NCBI RefSeq assembly: GCF_900104155.1
Contig: NZ_FMYB01000022.1
Coordinates: forward strand, 1-64,000
DNA from: Butyrivibrio sp. INlla16
GTDB taxonomy: Bacteria > Bacillota > Clostridia > Lachnospirales > Lachnospiraceae
Direction of reading: 5' to 3'
DNA length: 64,000 nt
Part shown: positions 24,640-33,606 of the stretch, in pieces
Position numbering within the stretch: position 1 is the stretch's first letter
How the letters are laid out: every line of letters begins with the position of its first letter
Notes under the pieces: generated by a model
Told to the model about the DNA's origin: nothing
The model's input: only the letters and a program-made list of their open reading frames with translations
Databases searched by the model: none
Position numbers and translations under genes: made by a program

Positions 24640-25836
24640 TTACTTTCTATATGCTTCTATGCGATCACCAAAAAACATATCTATAATTCTCTCTGTAGCA
24701 TGACCGTCACAGCCGCTCATGAATTTCTCTCTAAAGTCATGAACCGCCTTTTTATCGAATCTGTCCTCTACATTTTTAATATAGTCAATCATTTCCTCGT
24801 TGGTCCTGCAAACAGGTCCGGGAGTCATCTCATCATAATTATAATAGAATCCTCTCCAATCGCAGTAATTTTCGAGGTCATATGCAAAGAACACCATTGG
24901 TCTCTCAAAAATGGAATACTCATATATCAGTGATGAATAATCAGTAATACAGATATCTGAGACGCAAAGAAGATCCGAAATAGCCATGGTATCAGTGACA
25001 TCCTTGGCAAATGCCTTAAATCTGTCATCCACTACCGGACGCTTTGCCTTTTTCACAAGAGGATGGTGCTTTATCAGCACCACATACTCATCCGAAAGCT
25101 CTTTATAGAAAAGCTCCAGATCAAGCTCATTTGGCGTCTCTGCCCTTTTCATTCTTCCTCTGAAGGTCGGAGCATAGAGTATTACTTTTTGGCCTGCTGC
25201 TTCGGGAAACTCACTTATAAGTTTATCCTTTGCACTATCGATGTACTCCTTACGGTAAAAGACGTCTGTCCTGCTAAGTCCAACGCCTTTTATGCTTTCA
25301 GAATCCTTTTCCTTGCCAAGGGCCTCAACATAGGCCCATTCAACCTCGGGACTTGATACAGTGAACAAATCATAGTGAGGATGAGCATTATATCTTAACT
25401 GTTCTTTCCTGCTGCCGCCAAAAATCTTATCAGCTGTGCTAAGGCCGAACTTTTTAAAGGCGCCTGCACCATGCCAGGTATTAAGTACTCTTGTACCTTT
25501 TCTGACCTTAAAAGCTCCCTGCGTATCACTTGCATCGTTATAAATAAGAAATGCAGCTGTTGCAGCATCCTTCACAAACGCTATCTGGCGTCTTATGGTC
25601 TCTTTATTGGAGACAAATCCCTGCAAAAGGAAATGGTAGTGGATATCCAGATTGTAGTCCTGTTCAAGAACCCGGATTATCTCTGTAAAATTATCCGTTA
25701 CTTCTGAAAATCTGCCCTCCATAAAAAGTACTTTATCTTTTTTTATTGGCCTTAATGCATTTATGTGATACACCAGCGGAAATACAACTTTCCTTGTAAT
25801 CCACCTGACCACATGTTTCTTTTTAAGCCTTTTCAT
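24640..25836 (-). CDS. CDP-glycerol glycerophosphotransferase family enzyme
   Basis: 398 residues, single Glyphos_transf domain. The motifs follow the order LNTWHGAGAFKKFG, SSPEVEWAYVEALG, VILYAPTFRGRMK, VLIKHHPLVKK, CITDYSSLIYEYSIFERP, GFYYNYDEMTPGPVC, CDGHATERI. A basic N-terminus (KRLKKKHVVRW) suits membrane association. It probably transfers glycerol-3-phosphate (or ribitol-phosphate) from a CDP donor onto a lipid-linked chain in the cytoplasm. It precedes the membrane protein and large paralog, and follows the TagH-like ATPase by 18 nt. Confidence 0.9.
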   Translation of the reverse strand: MKRLKKKHVVRWITRKVVFPLVYHINALRPIKKDKVLFMEGRFSEVTDNFTEIIRVLEQDYNLDIHYHFLLQGFVSNKETIRRQIAFVKDAATAAFLIYNDASDTQGAFKVRKGTRVLNTWHGAGAFKKFGLSTADKIFGGSRKEQLRYNAHPHYDLFTVSSPEVEWAYVEALGKEKDSESIKGVGLSRTDVFYRKEYIDSAKDKLISEFPEAAGQKVILYAPTFRGRMKRAETPNELDLELFYKELSDEYVVLIKHHPLVKKAKRPVVDDRFKAFAKDVTDTMAISDLLCVSDICITDYSSLIYEYSIFERPMVFFAYDLENYCDWRGFYYNYDEMTPGPVCRTNEEMIDYIKNVEDRFDKKAVHDFREKFMSGCDGHATERIIDMFFGDRIEAYRK

Positions 25837-25854
25837 CTGCTCTTCTCTTTTCCA

Positions 25855-26793
25855 TCAGCCGTTTAGATAACTCTTCTTAAGGACCTCAGGGTGCTTTTCT
25901 CTAAGATACCCTATTGCTGTGTTAACAGCATCTTCATCAGGTGCATCCATAAGCATCTTCCTTAAAACGGAATCCTCATTTTCAGACTCTCTTTTCTTTC
26001 TGACCTTGAAATCAGCTGCAAGCTTCTCAATATCACTTCTGTTCTCAGGTAGTTTCCTGGTCACAAGGAACTCTTCATAAGCATCCATGTACAGTTCAAC
26101 TTCATCGGTAAAAGCGATCTGTTTGCCGTGATCAAGCCACAGCATCTTATTGCACAGCTCTCTGACCTGAGTAGCGGAATGTGAAACCAGCATACCTGTT
26201 ATTCCGCGGCCAAGGATTTCTTTCATCTTGTCGCCACTCTTTTTTCTGAATGCACCGTCTCCGACAGACAGTACCTCATCCAGTATGATTATGTCAGGAT
26301 CTACAAGGCATGCGATAGAAAATGCAAGTCTCGATTTCATTCCACTTGAAAGCTGCTTAAACTCGTAATCCTGGAATTTCTCCAGTTCAGCGAACTTGAT
26401 GATCTCATCGTATTTCTCATCAAGAAAGTCTCTGGTATATCCAAGCATGGCTCCGCGAAGGTAAGTGTTTTCCCTGACGGTCATATCCATGTCAAAGCCG
26501 CTTGCAAGCTCGAGAAGAGCCGCAATATTACCCTTTACCTTAACCTTGCCCTCAACAGGGAGAAGTATTCCGGAAATAGCCTTGAGAAGCGTACTTTTAC
26601 CCGCGCCATTGGTTCCGACGATACCAAGCATATCTCCCTTTTCAAGAGAAAAAGTCACATTTCTGTCGGCCCAGAATTCCTTTATATGATAGTTGCCTCT
26701 AAGCTTTCTTACAACATACTCTTTAAGCCCTATCGCTTTGAGGTCACCTTTTATATATCTGATACTAACGTTATCACATTGAACAATTGCCAT
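25855..26793 (-). CDS. Polysaccharide/teichoic acid export ABC ATPase (TagH/Wzt-like)
   Basis: 312 residues. Walker A GTNGAGKSTLLKAISG, signature LSSGMKSRLAFSIAC, Walker B IIILDEVLSVGD, switch His in LVSHS. This signature (SSGM in place of SGGQ) is typical of the TagH/Wzt/RfbE polymer-export group. The C-terminal 60 residues are polar and unlike the usual Wzt binding domain. It pairs with the ABC-2 permease directly upstream (17-nt gap). The pair should move a lipid-linked teichoic-type polymer across the membrane. Confidence 0.92.
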   Translation of the reverse strand: MAIVQCDNVSIRYIKGDLKAIGLKEYVVRKLRGNYHIKEFWADRNVTFSLEKGDMLGIVGTNGAGKSTLLKAISGILLPVEGKVKVKGNIAALLELASGFDMDMTVRENTYLRGAMLGYTRDFLDEKYDEIIKFAELEKFQDYEFKQLSSGMKSRLAFSIACLVDPDIIILDEVLSVGDGAFRKKSGDKMKEILGRGITGMLVSHSATQVRELCNKMLWLDHGKQIAFTDEVELYMDAYEEFLVTRKLPENRSDIEKLAADFKVRKKRESENEDSVLRKMLMDAPDEDAVNTAIGYLREKHPEVLKKSYLNG

Positions 26794-26810
26794 ATTATTA
26801 CCTTCTTAGC

Positions 26811-27602
26811 TTACATGTAGTACACGAACTCATGATTATAACGTTTATAGATCCACGCACCTATCGCCAGGTAGAAAAGCGCATAAAATGCACATAATAA
26901 GTGATACTGCGGCGACGGTATAATGCAATCTATACATATTGTCCTGAAGTACTTGATCATTACATACACCGGGTTAAGTAAAAACAGCGGCTGGAACTTC
27001 TCCGGGAAGCGACTAACCTGATAGAATATTGCAGATAAGTATGTAAGCAGTGTAAGGAATACTTCATACAAATACTGAATGTCACGGAAGAATACGAAAA
27101 GCGCCGACAGTATCATTCCGATTCCGACATTCATGATCGTCAAACAGATCACAGGATAAATAAGTAATAACATACGCGGGCCAAACTGTATCTTGTCAAT
27201 TATACAGAACAGGAAAAATACCAGCATCGTCAGCATGAAATTTACCAGCGCAGATACATTCCTTGATAACAGGAAGAGATATTTGGGTACATTTATCTTC
27301 TGTATTATCTTGGAATTTTTCATCAAGCTTGCCATGCCATTCTTGGTTGCTTCCTTAAAGAATGACATTACTATGTTTCCGGCAAACAAATATGTTGTAT
27401 AATGCGGAGCATTCCTTCCAAAGAATCTGGTAAACACCATCTTCATAACCAGGAGATGCAAAAGAGGTGAAAGGATACTCCATGCCATTCCCAGTACCGT
27501 TCTCTTATACTTCTGGTTGAAATCTCTCTTTACAAGCTCCTCAAAAAGAAACTTGTACTTACGCATATTTTTTGTTGTTCTTTTTATAGTTCCTTCAATC
27601 AT
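26811..27602 (-). CDS. Polysaccharide/teichoic acid export ABC permease (TagG/Wzm-like)
   Basis: 263 residues, six membrane segments, ABC-2 type. N-terminal FLFEELVKRDFNQKYKRTVLGMAWSILSPL is the conserved entry helix region of TagG/Wzm proteins, and SRFPEKFQPLFLLNPVYVMI is the usual loop before the last helices. It forms the channel for the ATPase at 25855-26793. It lies downstream of the LTA-synthase-like gene and upstream of three CDP-glycerol-transferase-family genes, matching a wall-teichoic-type locus. Confidence 0.92.
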   Translation of the reverse strand: MIEGTIKRTTKNMRKYKFLFEELVKRDFNQKYKRTVLGMAWSILSPLLHLLVMKMVFTRFFGRNAPHYTTYLFAGNIVMSFFKEATKNGMASLMKNSKIIQKINVPKYLFLLSRNVSALVNFMLTMLVFFLFCIIDKIQFGPRMLLLIYPVICLTIMNVGIGMILSALFVFFRDIQYLYEVFLTLLTYLSAIFYQVSRFPEKFQPLFLLNPVYVMIKYFRTICIDCIIPSPQYHLLCAFYALFYLAIGAWIYKRYNHEFVYYM

Positions 27603-27628
27603 TAAATCCTACCTTTTATAACCCGGCT

Positions 27629-29632
27629 TTAGTCTACCTTATATTCAAAAAAATCATCCAGCCTGTTCTTTTTATCAAACAGATGATTGTAGCTAAGCCA
27701 CTGATACGTTTTTATTTGCTCATAGTATTTCGATGTATCATCGTCTACCGAATAATACTTCCCATCAGCATCCAGATATCCGTTAATATTTATTATCGGA
27801 ACATCCTTCATAAGGTCAACTAAGAACTTATTATATCCGCTTTGCTTCATTCCCGCCACTTCCATTGTCAGCGACTGAAGATAGTTAGCGCTAATATCAG
27901 CATTACTGTAGCTTTCTTCATCTATATCATAGTTGGCCCATATAAAATAGGACGTATGATACAGGCTGAAGGATTCCTCATCAGTAAGCGTCTTTTTGCT
28001 CTTCCCGAGAATGGTATCATAAAACTCATTGCTTAATCCCGGTTCATGATCTCCGAAGAATACAATAACTGTCGGTTCATCAACATTCGAAAAATACCCG
28101 ACCAGTTTTTCCAATGCTCTGTCGCTCTCATGAACAAGATTTATATAAGAGTTTATCTCCTGTGTGTCATATTTTTCATCTTCTATCCCAACGACATAAT
28201 CTAGATTCTCAAACACATGATCGTAAGGACTGTGATTCTGCATGGTCACATTGAAAATATAAAAGGGTTCGTCACTCTCTTTGCGGGCATTCTCGTATTC
28301 CTCTATGATTCTGTCAAAATCAACCTCATCGCGAACGCGCCCGCCGATGGTCGGTACATCTTCCGCAAAATCGTTTATAGATATGTATCTATCAAATTGC
28401 AAATAATTATAAACGTTTTGACGATTGTATCCACTGGGATTAAAGGGATGCATCGCAAGAACCCTGCCATAGCTGTCCGCCTTCAGATTGGATGTAACGG
28501 AAGGCATAAAGCTCTTAATATATAGCTGAAAAGGTGTCGTTCCGGCAGGTAAAAACGCCTTTGAATCGCCTGTCAAGAATTCAAACTCCGAATTGGCTGT
28601 CTGCCCTCCGAACACGGATACATACAGCTGTCCCTTAATGGTGTTCTCTTCGAGGCTGTCATAAAAAGGCATCACCGGAATATCCGTATTAAGCTCTCCC
28701 AATTCCTGCAGATCGGCAAAGGCTTCATCCATAACAACAATTACATTTGGCCTTACATAACCATCATCACTTATAGAATCCGACTCATATGCGCTGCATC
28801 TGTCCTTAAGCTCGTCTATCGAATATCCGTCTGGCTTATCTATAACCATAATGCGAACACTTCTGGCCAGCGTGAGGATACCACCATATTTATTGTAGGA
28901 TTTAATCGGCATAAAGGTGTTAATTGACACCCTGTTATTCTGAAGAAAATCCGTAAAAAACAAAACATAACAGCTTCCCGAAAAAACTACCAGATACAGT
29001 GCTGCTATCACTGCCCGTACTTTGAACTTAACCTCATCATTTTTCCGAAAGCAGAATATGCAAAAGCTGATACACGAAAGCAAAAAAATAAGCGCCATGA
29101 ACTGCCTTATCCCTATAACGAACACATAACTGTCGATGACATTCATGGCTGTTCCTACAATCGCTATATCTCCGGCAAGAATAGGAATCTGCCTGTATAA
29201 AATTACCAGGTAATTCCCGACTCCGAACATTACGGACAAGAGACCTGTAATGCAAACAGACACCCCAAGGGATAATGTCAGCGCGTATATAAGAAGAAAT
29301 ATCAGCAGGTAAAGCGCATAATTACCAAGTAAATACTTGAATTTCACACTAAAAGTAAAATCTGTATCCATCGCTTTTTCAGTAATAAAAAAGCATATTG
29401 CCGGAAATACAAGCATTATGGGTACAAATAAATATTTGTTAACGACCTCCTTTACCCGGTCGCCCCAAAAGGGAATCGTCACTGAAAACGCGAAGAACAG
29501 CAGAGATAGCAACTGATATCTTTTTCCTGTCCAATCAGTAACTCTAAGTGCCAGTATTGCCGTTATAAGCACAACTATCAGCACATAAATATATTTGAAA
29601 ATTCTGTCTTTATCATTTTTAATACTAATCAT
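27629..29632 (-). CDS. LTA synthase-like phosphoglycerol transferase
   Basis: 667 residues. Several membrane segments occupy roughly the first 230 residues; an extracellular alkaline-phosphatase-fold domain follows (about 285-615). Metal and nucleophile motifs: VIVVMDEAFADL, FGGQTANSEFEFLTG (nucleophile Thr), FFGDHEPGL (metal Asp-His). This layout matches LtaS/MdoB-type enzymes that transfer phosphoglycerol from phosphatidylglycerol outside the cell. It sits in the same run as TagGH-like exporter genes, which is unusual for classic LTA synthases. It may build or decorate the exported polymer. Confidence 0.88.
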   Translation of the reverse strand: MISIKNDKDRIFKYIYVLIVVLITAILALRVTDWTGKRYQLLSLLFFAFSVTIPFWGDRVKEVVNKYLFVPIMLVFPAICFFITEKAMDTDFTFSVKFKYLLGNYALYLLIFLLIYALTLSLGVSVCITGLLSVMFGVGNYLVILYRQIPILAGDIAIVGTAMNVIDSYVFVIGIRQFMALIFLLSCISFCIFCFRKNDEVKFKVRAVIAALYLVVFSGSCYVLFFTDFLQNNRVSINTFMPIKSYNKYGGILTLARSVRIMVIDKPDGYSIDELKDRCSAYESDSISDDGYVRPNVIVVMDEAFADLQELGELNTDIPVMPFYDSLEENTIKGQLYVSVFGGQTANSEFEFLTGDSKAFLPAGTTPFQLYIKSFMPSVTSNLKADSYGRVLAMHPFNPSGYNRQNVYNYLQFDRYISINDFAEDVPTIGGRVRDEVDFDRIIEEYENARKESDEPFYIFNVTMQNHSPYDHVFENLDYVVGIEDEKYDTQEINSYINLVHESDRALEKLVGYFSNVDEPTVIVFFGDHEPGLSNEFYDTILGKSKKTLTDEESFSLYHTSYFIWANYDIDEESYSNADISANYLQSLTMEVAGMKQSGYNKFLVDLMKDVPIININGYLDADGKYYSVDDDTSKYYEQIKTYQWLSYNHLFDKKNRLDDFFEYKVD

Positions 29633-29659
29633 AGTTCTCTCATAGCTTTGACTAAGGCT

Positions 29660-30472
29660 TTATCTCTGATATGCCTTCATGTCATGAGTCTTCCTTTTAT
29701 CCTCCGGTGGAAGACACATATAATCACCAAACAGATTCGTCAGGTATTCATGCCAATATGAGGTTGCCAAGAACTTATGTCCCTCAAATTCAACCTCAAT
29801 GGATTTCTCATAGGCATCTCTTGGAATAGCCTCTTTAGTCCCGTAAAGACCCTCTGTCACAATTCCGACCCAGTCAGACTTTTCATATACATTCTTCCTT
29901 GCCATATCAACTATTTTATAGTTATATCTGTCGGTATTTATTATATGAGCTATTACGGACAGCACCGGTTTAACAAGCTTTTTTCCAAGGCTCTTACCCT
30001 CAAAGGGTCTTACATACTTCATCTGAACATATTTGCGATATTTTGTGACTGTGTCAAATAATTGTTTTGATTCTTCCTCTTTTTCGGGAATTCCGTCGAC
30101 AGGAAGAAGATCTATCCAGAGATTGTCGTTTTCACTGTCCTTGAAAAAGTCATTGTGTACCACATATCTTTTATCAAGGACCTTAATGAATGGAAATCTT
30201 GATGTTCCGTTCTCAAAACAAACTATTCTCATCCATTCGGGCATATTCAGCTTTTCATCCCTTACAAGCCCTGCAAGTCTCATATATTCAGGTCTTGCCA
30301 TGCAAATATCGATGTCATCATCCCAGGGAATAAAGCCCTTATGACGGATTGCCCCAAGTAGAGACCCCCCGCATAAATAGAATTTCAGATCATGTTCATT
30401 GCACAATTTCTGAAATTCCACCAATATATTAAATTCGACTGCTTTTATTTCTTCTAATGTTAATTTTTTCAT
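29660..30472 (-). CDS. LicD-family phosphotransferase
   Basis: 270 residues. The LicD hallmark is LYLCGGSLLGAIRHKGF-type: here LCGGSLLGAIRHKGFIPWDD followed by DIDICM, the Asp cluster of the nucleotidyltransferase fold. LicD proteins transfer phosphocholine, or ribitol/glycerol phosphates, from CDP donors onto polymers. The ATG overlaps the stop of the upstream CDP-glycerol transferase by 4 nt (ATGA), indicating coupling. No choline uptake or activation genes are seen nearby, so a polyol phosphate is as likely a donor. Confidence 0.88.
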   Translation of the reverse strand: MKKLTLEEIKAVEFNILVEFQKLCNEHDLKFYLCGGSLLGAIRHKGFIPWDDDIDICMARPEYMRLAGLVRDEKLNMPEWMRIVCFENGTSRFPFIKVLDKRYVVHNDFFKDSENDNLWIDLLPVDGIPEKEEESKQLFDTVTKYRKYVQMKYVRPFEGKSLGKKLVKPVLSVIAHIINTDRYNYKIVDMARKNVYEKSDWVGIVTEGLYGTKEAIPRDAYEKSIEVEFEGHKFLATSYWHEYLTNLFGDYMCLPPEDKRKTHDMKAYQR

Positions 30473-31659
30473 TTTCTGTATTTTTCAATAGACGGCTCAA
30501 AAAATTCAGCTATTATTCTTTCTGTAGCATGTCCATCACATGCGCTCATGAATTTCTCCCTGAAGTTATGAACAATGCTTTTGTCAAAACGCTGATCTAT
30601 ATCGGCGATATATTCTATCATCTCTTCATTCGTTTTGCATATCGGTCCGGGCGTCATCTCTTCATAATCATAGAAAAAGCCTCTTTTATCGTAATATTCA
30701 TCAAGATCATAGGCAAAAAACACCATGGGCTTCTCAAGTAATGAATACTCAAATATTACCGAAGAATAATCAGAGATCATTATATCCGATACAAAAATCA
30801 GATCTTCTACAGGAAGCGTATCTGTCACATCATATGCAAACTCAGAGCAGTCCTGCGGTATCTCTGGTCTGTTTTTCACAACCGGGTGATGCTTTATAAG
30901 AAGTATGTATTCATCACCGAGTGCCTCGTAAAACTTCTTAACATCAATCTTATCAGGTGCACTTGCTTTAGTAATACGTCCCCTGAAGGTCGGAGCATAG
31001 GATATGATCTTTTTACCCTTTGCCTCCGGAACCATATTATACAGATTCTCGAAAGCCTTCTTCTTGTGCTCTTCTTTATAAAACACATCCGTGCGGGATA
31101 GTCCCAATGGCCTTATGCAACCTGGATTCTTCTCTTTTCCCATAGCTTCCACAAAAGCCCATACGACCTCCGGAGAACTTACGGTTACAATATCATAATC
31201 AGCATGCTCTGGATAACGCTCAATGCTCTTTTCCAGGCTGCCTGATGACTTATCCTCTCTGCTGAGACCGAATCTTTTAAAGGCGCCTGCCCCATGCCAT
31301 GTATTTAATATACGCTGTCCTTTTCTCTTCCTTATACAAGCCTGAATATCTCTTCCTTCACTATAGATAAGATACTTGGCTGTGGCAGCATCTCTCATGA
31401 AATCCATCATTTTAACATGTACTTCATCCCTGCTGAGTGTCCCTATATGCAGGTAATGACAATGTATGTCCAGATTGTATTTTCCCTTCAGTTCTTTGTA
31501 AATCAGCCTGAATGAATCAGACAACTCAGGATATCTGAGTTCAAGAAAAACCACTTTATTTTCCTTGAGAGGCGCAAGTGAATGGATATTAAAAAGTAAT
31601 GGATACAGTACTTTTCTGGTATAGTATTTTCGAATTTTGCGATAGGTTTTTCCTGCCAC
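30469..31659 (-). CDS. CDP-glycerol glycerophosphotransferase family enzyme
   Basis: 396 residues, GTG start with GAGGAAATTAA upstream. Same motif order as the other paralogs: LNTWHGAGAFKRFG, SSPEVVWAFVEAMG, IISYAPTFRGRIT, LLIKHHPVVKN, MISDYSSVIFEYSLLEKP, CDGHATERI. The three paralogs all carry HGAGAF where classic TagF has HGTPLK. It may act as primase, polymerase or ribitol-phosphate variant. Coupled to the LicD gene downstream; the SDR gene lies 33 nt upstream. Confidence 0.89.
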   Translation of the reverse strand: MAGKTYRKIRKYYTRKVLYPLLFNIHSLAPLKENKVVFLELRYPELSDSFRLIYKELKGKYNLDIHCHYLHIGTLSRDEVHVKMMDFMRDAATAKYLIYSEGRDIQACIRKRKGQRILNTWHGAGAFKRFGLSREDKSSGSLEKSIERYPEHADYDIVTVSSPEVVWAFVEAMGKEKNPGCIRPLGLSRTDVFYKEEHKKKAFENLYNMVPEAKGKKIISYAPTFRGRITKASAPDKIDVKKFYEALGDEYILLIKHHPVVKNRPEIPQDCSEFAYDVTDTLPVEDLIFVSDIMISDYSSVIFEYSLLEKPMVFFAYDLDEYYDKRGFFYDYEEMTPGPICKTNEEMIEYIADIDQRFDKSIVHNFREKFMSACDGHATERIIAEFFEPSIEKYRK

Positions 31660-31691
31660 TTAATTTCCTCATCAATAAATCTTTACATAAA

Positions 31692-32753
31692 TCATATCGT
31701 TCTCAGTATATCAATAGTCCTCGTAAGGCCTCTCTTCATATCATAATCAGCTTTCCAACCAAGCGTTTTTAATTTGGCCGAATCAAGCATTGCCTTGGTA
31801 GCCTTAGAGTAGCCTGCTGCCTCAGTGGCATCCGGAATCTCAAAAATAACTTCTGTTCCTACATACTCAGCAATAGCCTTTGCCATGTCCTTAAGTGTAA
31901 TGTCGGAATCAGGATCTGCGATGTTATAAGCTTCGCCGCTTTTGCCATAGAATAAGCAATACAAAACACCTGTTACGGCATCGGCAACATAGCTGTAGGA
32001 GTACAGCTGATTTCCCTCAGACTTGAGAACGATGTTTTCCTTATCAACACCTTTCTTAATGAACTGTGATATGGCTTTGGTGTCTGTCTTAAGCATTGAT
32101 GGTCCATAGGTTCTTGAAAGTCTGGGAATAACTACATCCAGCTCTCTCTGCTTCATGTATGCCTGGCAAAGAGCCTCTCCTGCTCTCTTGCTCTCCGGAT
32201 ATCCTGCTCTCATAGTGTTGCAGTCGATGTATCCGAGGTAATCCTCTGCAAATCTCTCGGTATCTCCGCGATTTTCACCATAAACCTCAACCGAAGACGC
32301 AAAAATGAAGCGCTCAGCCTTTTTATCTGCCGCGAAATCAAGCATATTGCGAAGCCCGATGATGTTTGTGATTATTGTTCCGATAGGATCAGTTGAATAC
32401 TGAAGCGGATGTGTGTTGCTTGCAAGATGCAGCACATAATCCGCATTCTGTGATAAAAGCTCCGGGCAAAGATCGTCATTTACGTCTTGCTCTATAGCCT
32501 TGAAAAGATCTGTGTCTCCCTGAAGGCCGAAGCGATCGTAGATTCTCTGCCTGCTTCTGCCCAGGGCTATTATTTTTGTGTTGCTGCCAAATTCTGCATT
32601 TCTGTAATTAAGTACATCAATCAGAAAACTCCCCACAAGGCCTGTCGCTCCTGAAAGGAGAACAGTTTTACCGGAAAGCTTTTTCCAAGGTAATTCAAGT
32701 GTTGCTGCGTGTTTGATGTCTTCTTTGTAAAGTTCGTTAATTAATAAGTTCAT
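31692..32753 (-). CDS. Extended SDR: NAD-dependent nucleotide-sugar epimerase/dehydratase family
   Basis: 353 residues from the ATG at 32751-32753 (TGAGG six nt upstream); a longer frame starts inside the preceding gene and repeat element and is rejected. Rossmann motif LLSGATGLVGSFL near residue 33-45, active-site Ser region FASSVEVYGE and Tyr-Lys pair in GYPESKRAGEAL. Such enzymes reduce, dehydrate or epimerise nucleotide sugars. It follows a CDP-forming cytidylyltransferase, so the substrate may be a CDP- or UDP-linked sugar used in the polymer. Exact reaction not deducible. Confidence 0.82.
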   Translation of the reverse strand: MNLLINELYKEDIKHAATLELPWKKLSGKTVLLSGATGLVGSFLIDVLNYRNAEFGSNTKIIALGRSRQRIYDRFGLQGDTDLFKAIEQDVNDDLCPELLSQNADYVLHLASNTHPLQYSTDPIGTIITNIIGLRNMLDFAADKKAERFIFASSVEVYGENRGDTERFAEDYLGYIDCNTMRAGYPESKRAGEALCQAYMKQRELDVVIPRLSRTYGPSMLKTDTKAISQFIKKGVDKENIVLKSEGNQLYSYSYVADAVTGVLYCLFYGKSGEAYNIADPDSDITLKDMAKAIAEYVGTEVIFEIPDATEAAGYSKATKAMLDSAKLKTLGWKADYDMKRGLTRTIDILRTI

Positions 32754-32768
32754 TTGTAACCTCAATAT

Positions 32769-32851
32769 CCCCTCATCCGGCACTTCGTGCCACCTTCCCC
32801 CCTGGGGGAAGGCTGGATATTTTATCTTTCTTCCATCCCCCAAGGGGAAGG
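32769..32851 (-). repeat. Dispersed intergenic repeat element, copy B
   Basis: Fills most of the gap between the cytidylyltransferase and SDR genes. It starts CCCTCATCC, has hairpin GGCAC-TTC-GTGCC (32779-32791), then CCTTCCCC / GGGGAAGG (32793-32812), then a second C-rich/G-rich hairpin (32833-32851). Same head as the element at 7135-7217, with GC changed to AT in one stem base pair on both arms. Confidence 0.6.
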
Positions 32852-32865
32852 CAGGATTTATAATA

Positions 32866-33591
32866 TTATTTAAGCCAGTTATCTCTGTCGGACTTAAGAT
32901 ATGCCTTGAACATCTCAAGGTCATCTTTGGTTGTGAGCTTGATGTTCTTGTCAGAACCTGCTGCAAAATACAGCTTCTCACCAAGGTCAACCATCATTGT
33001 GTTGGTATAGGCGCTTCCCTTAATTCCGATTCCCTTTTCAAATGCCTCATGGTATGCCCAGTCGAGCTTGCCAAACTTGTAAGCCTGAGGTGTGGAAACA
33101 CGTCTAAGTGTCTCTCTCGGAATGTATTTTTTGGTAGTGCCCTCTTCCTCATCGTTCACAACAAAGATCTGCTCGTTATAAGGAAGAGAAGTAACCGCAT
33201 TGCCATGCTTTGAGCACACAACTATGACATCCGAAAGAACCATCTCATCAACAAGAGGTCTGATTCCGTCATGAATAATGATGTTGTCGTCATCGTTTAC
33301 TTTTCCTTCAAGATTGAACACACCGTTTCTGATGGATTCCTGTCCGCTCTCACCGCCGGGTACGATCCACTTAAGCTTGGTTATATTAAACTGCTTGGCA
33401 TAAGCCCATACCATATCCTGCCATCCATCGATACAAACGAGTTCTATTGCATCAATCTGAGGGTGCTTCTGAAAGCCCTCGAGAGTATACATAAGAACCG
33501 GCTTATCATATACATTGATAAACTGCTTCGGAATGTCCTGCTGCATGCGATGTCCTGAACCGCCTGCGATAATAATTGCTATGTTTGCCAT
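32866..33591 (-). CDS. IspD/TarI-family cytidylyltransferase
   Basis: 241 residues. Nucleotide-binding start AIIIAGGSGHRMQQDIPKQF (Arg and Lys of the CTP site), then HDGIRPLVDEMVL and TPQAYKFGKL; the C-terminal KLTTKDDLEMFKAYL is typical. The family covers IspD (MEP pathway) and TarI/Bcs1 (CDP-ribitol). The setting between LicD and an SDR gene in a teichoic-type block favours a CDP-polyol donor. Ribosome site GGGAGAG; 15 nt after the LicD gene. IspD cannot be fully ruled out. Confidence 0.85.
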   Translation of the reverse strand: MANIAIIIAGGSGHRMQQDIPKQFINVYDKPVLMYTLEGFQKHPQIDAIELVCIDGWQDMVWAYAKQFNITKLKWIVPGGESGQESIRNGVFNLEGKVNDDDNIIIHDGIRPLVDEMVLSDVIVVCSKHGNAVTSLPYNEQIFVVNDEEEGTTKKYIPRETLRRVSTPQAYKFGKLDWAYHEAFEKGIGIKGSAYTNTMMVDLGEKLYFAAGSDKNIKLTTKDDLEMFKAYLKSDRDNWLK

Positions 33592-33606
33592 TTTCTATCT
33601 CTCCCT

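Noticed and set aside
27629..29632. Ordinary sulfatase
   Set aside because: There is no sulfatase CxPxR motif, and the N-terminal membrane segments plus QTANSEF and GDHEP motifs fit LTA-synthase-like enzymes.
32754..32990. N-terminal extension of the SDR protein
   Set aside because: It would read through the repeat element and the end of the cytidylyltransferase gene; the ATG at 32753 has a good ribosome site.
32866..33591. Housekeeping IspD of the MEP pathway
   Set aside because: Possible by fold, but location between LicD and SDR genes in a phosphopolymer block favours a TarI-like role; kept as an alternative only.
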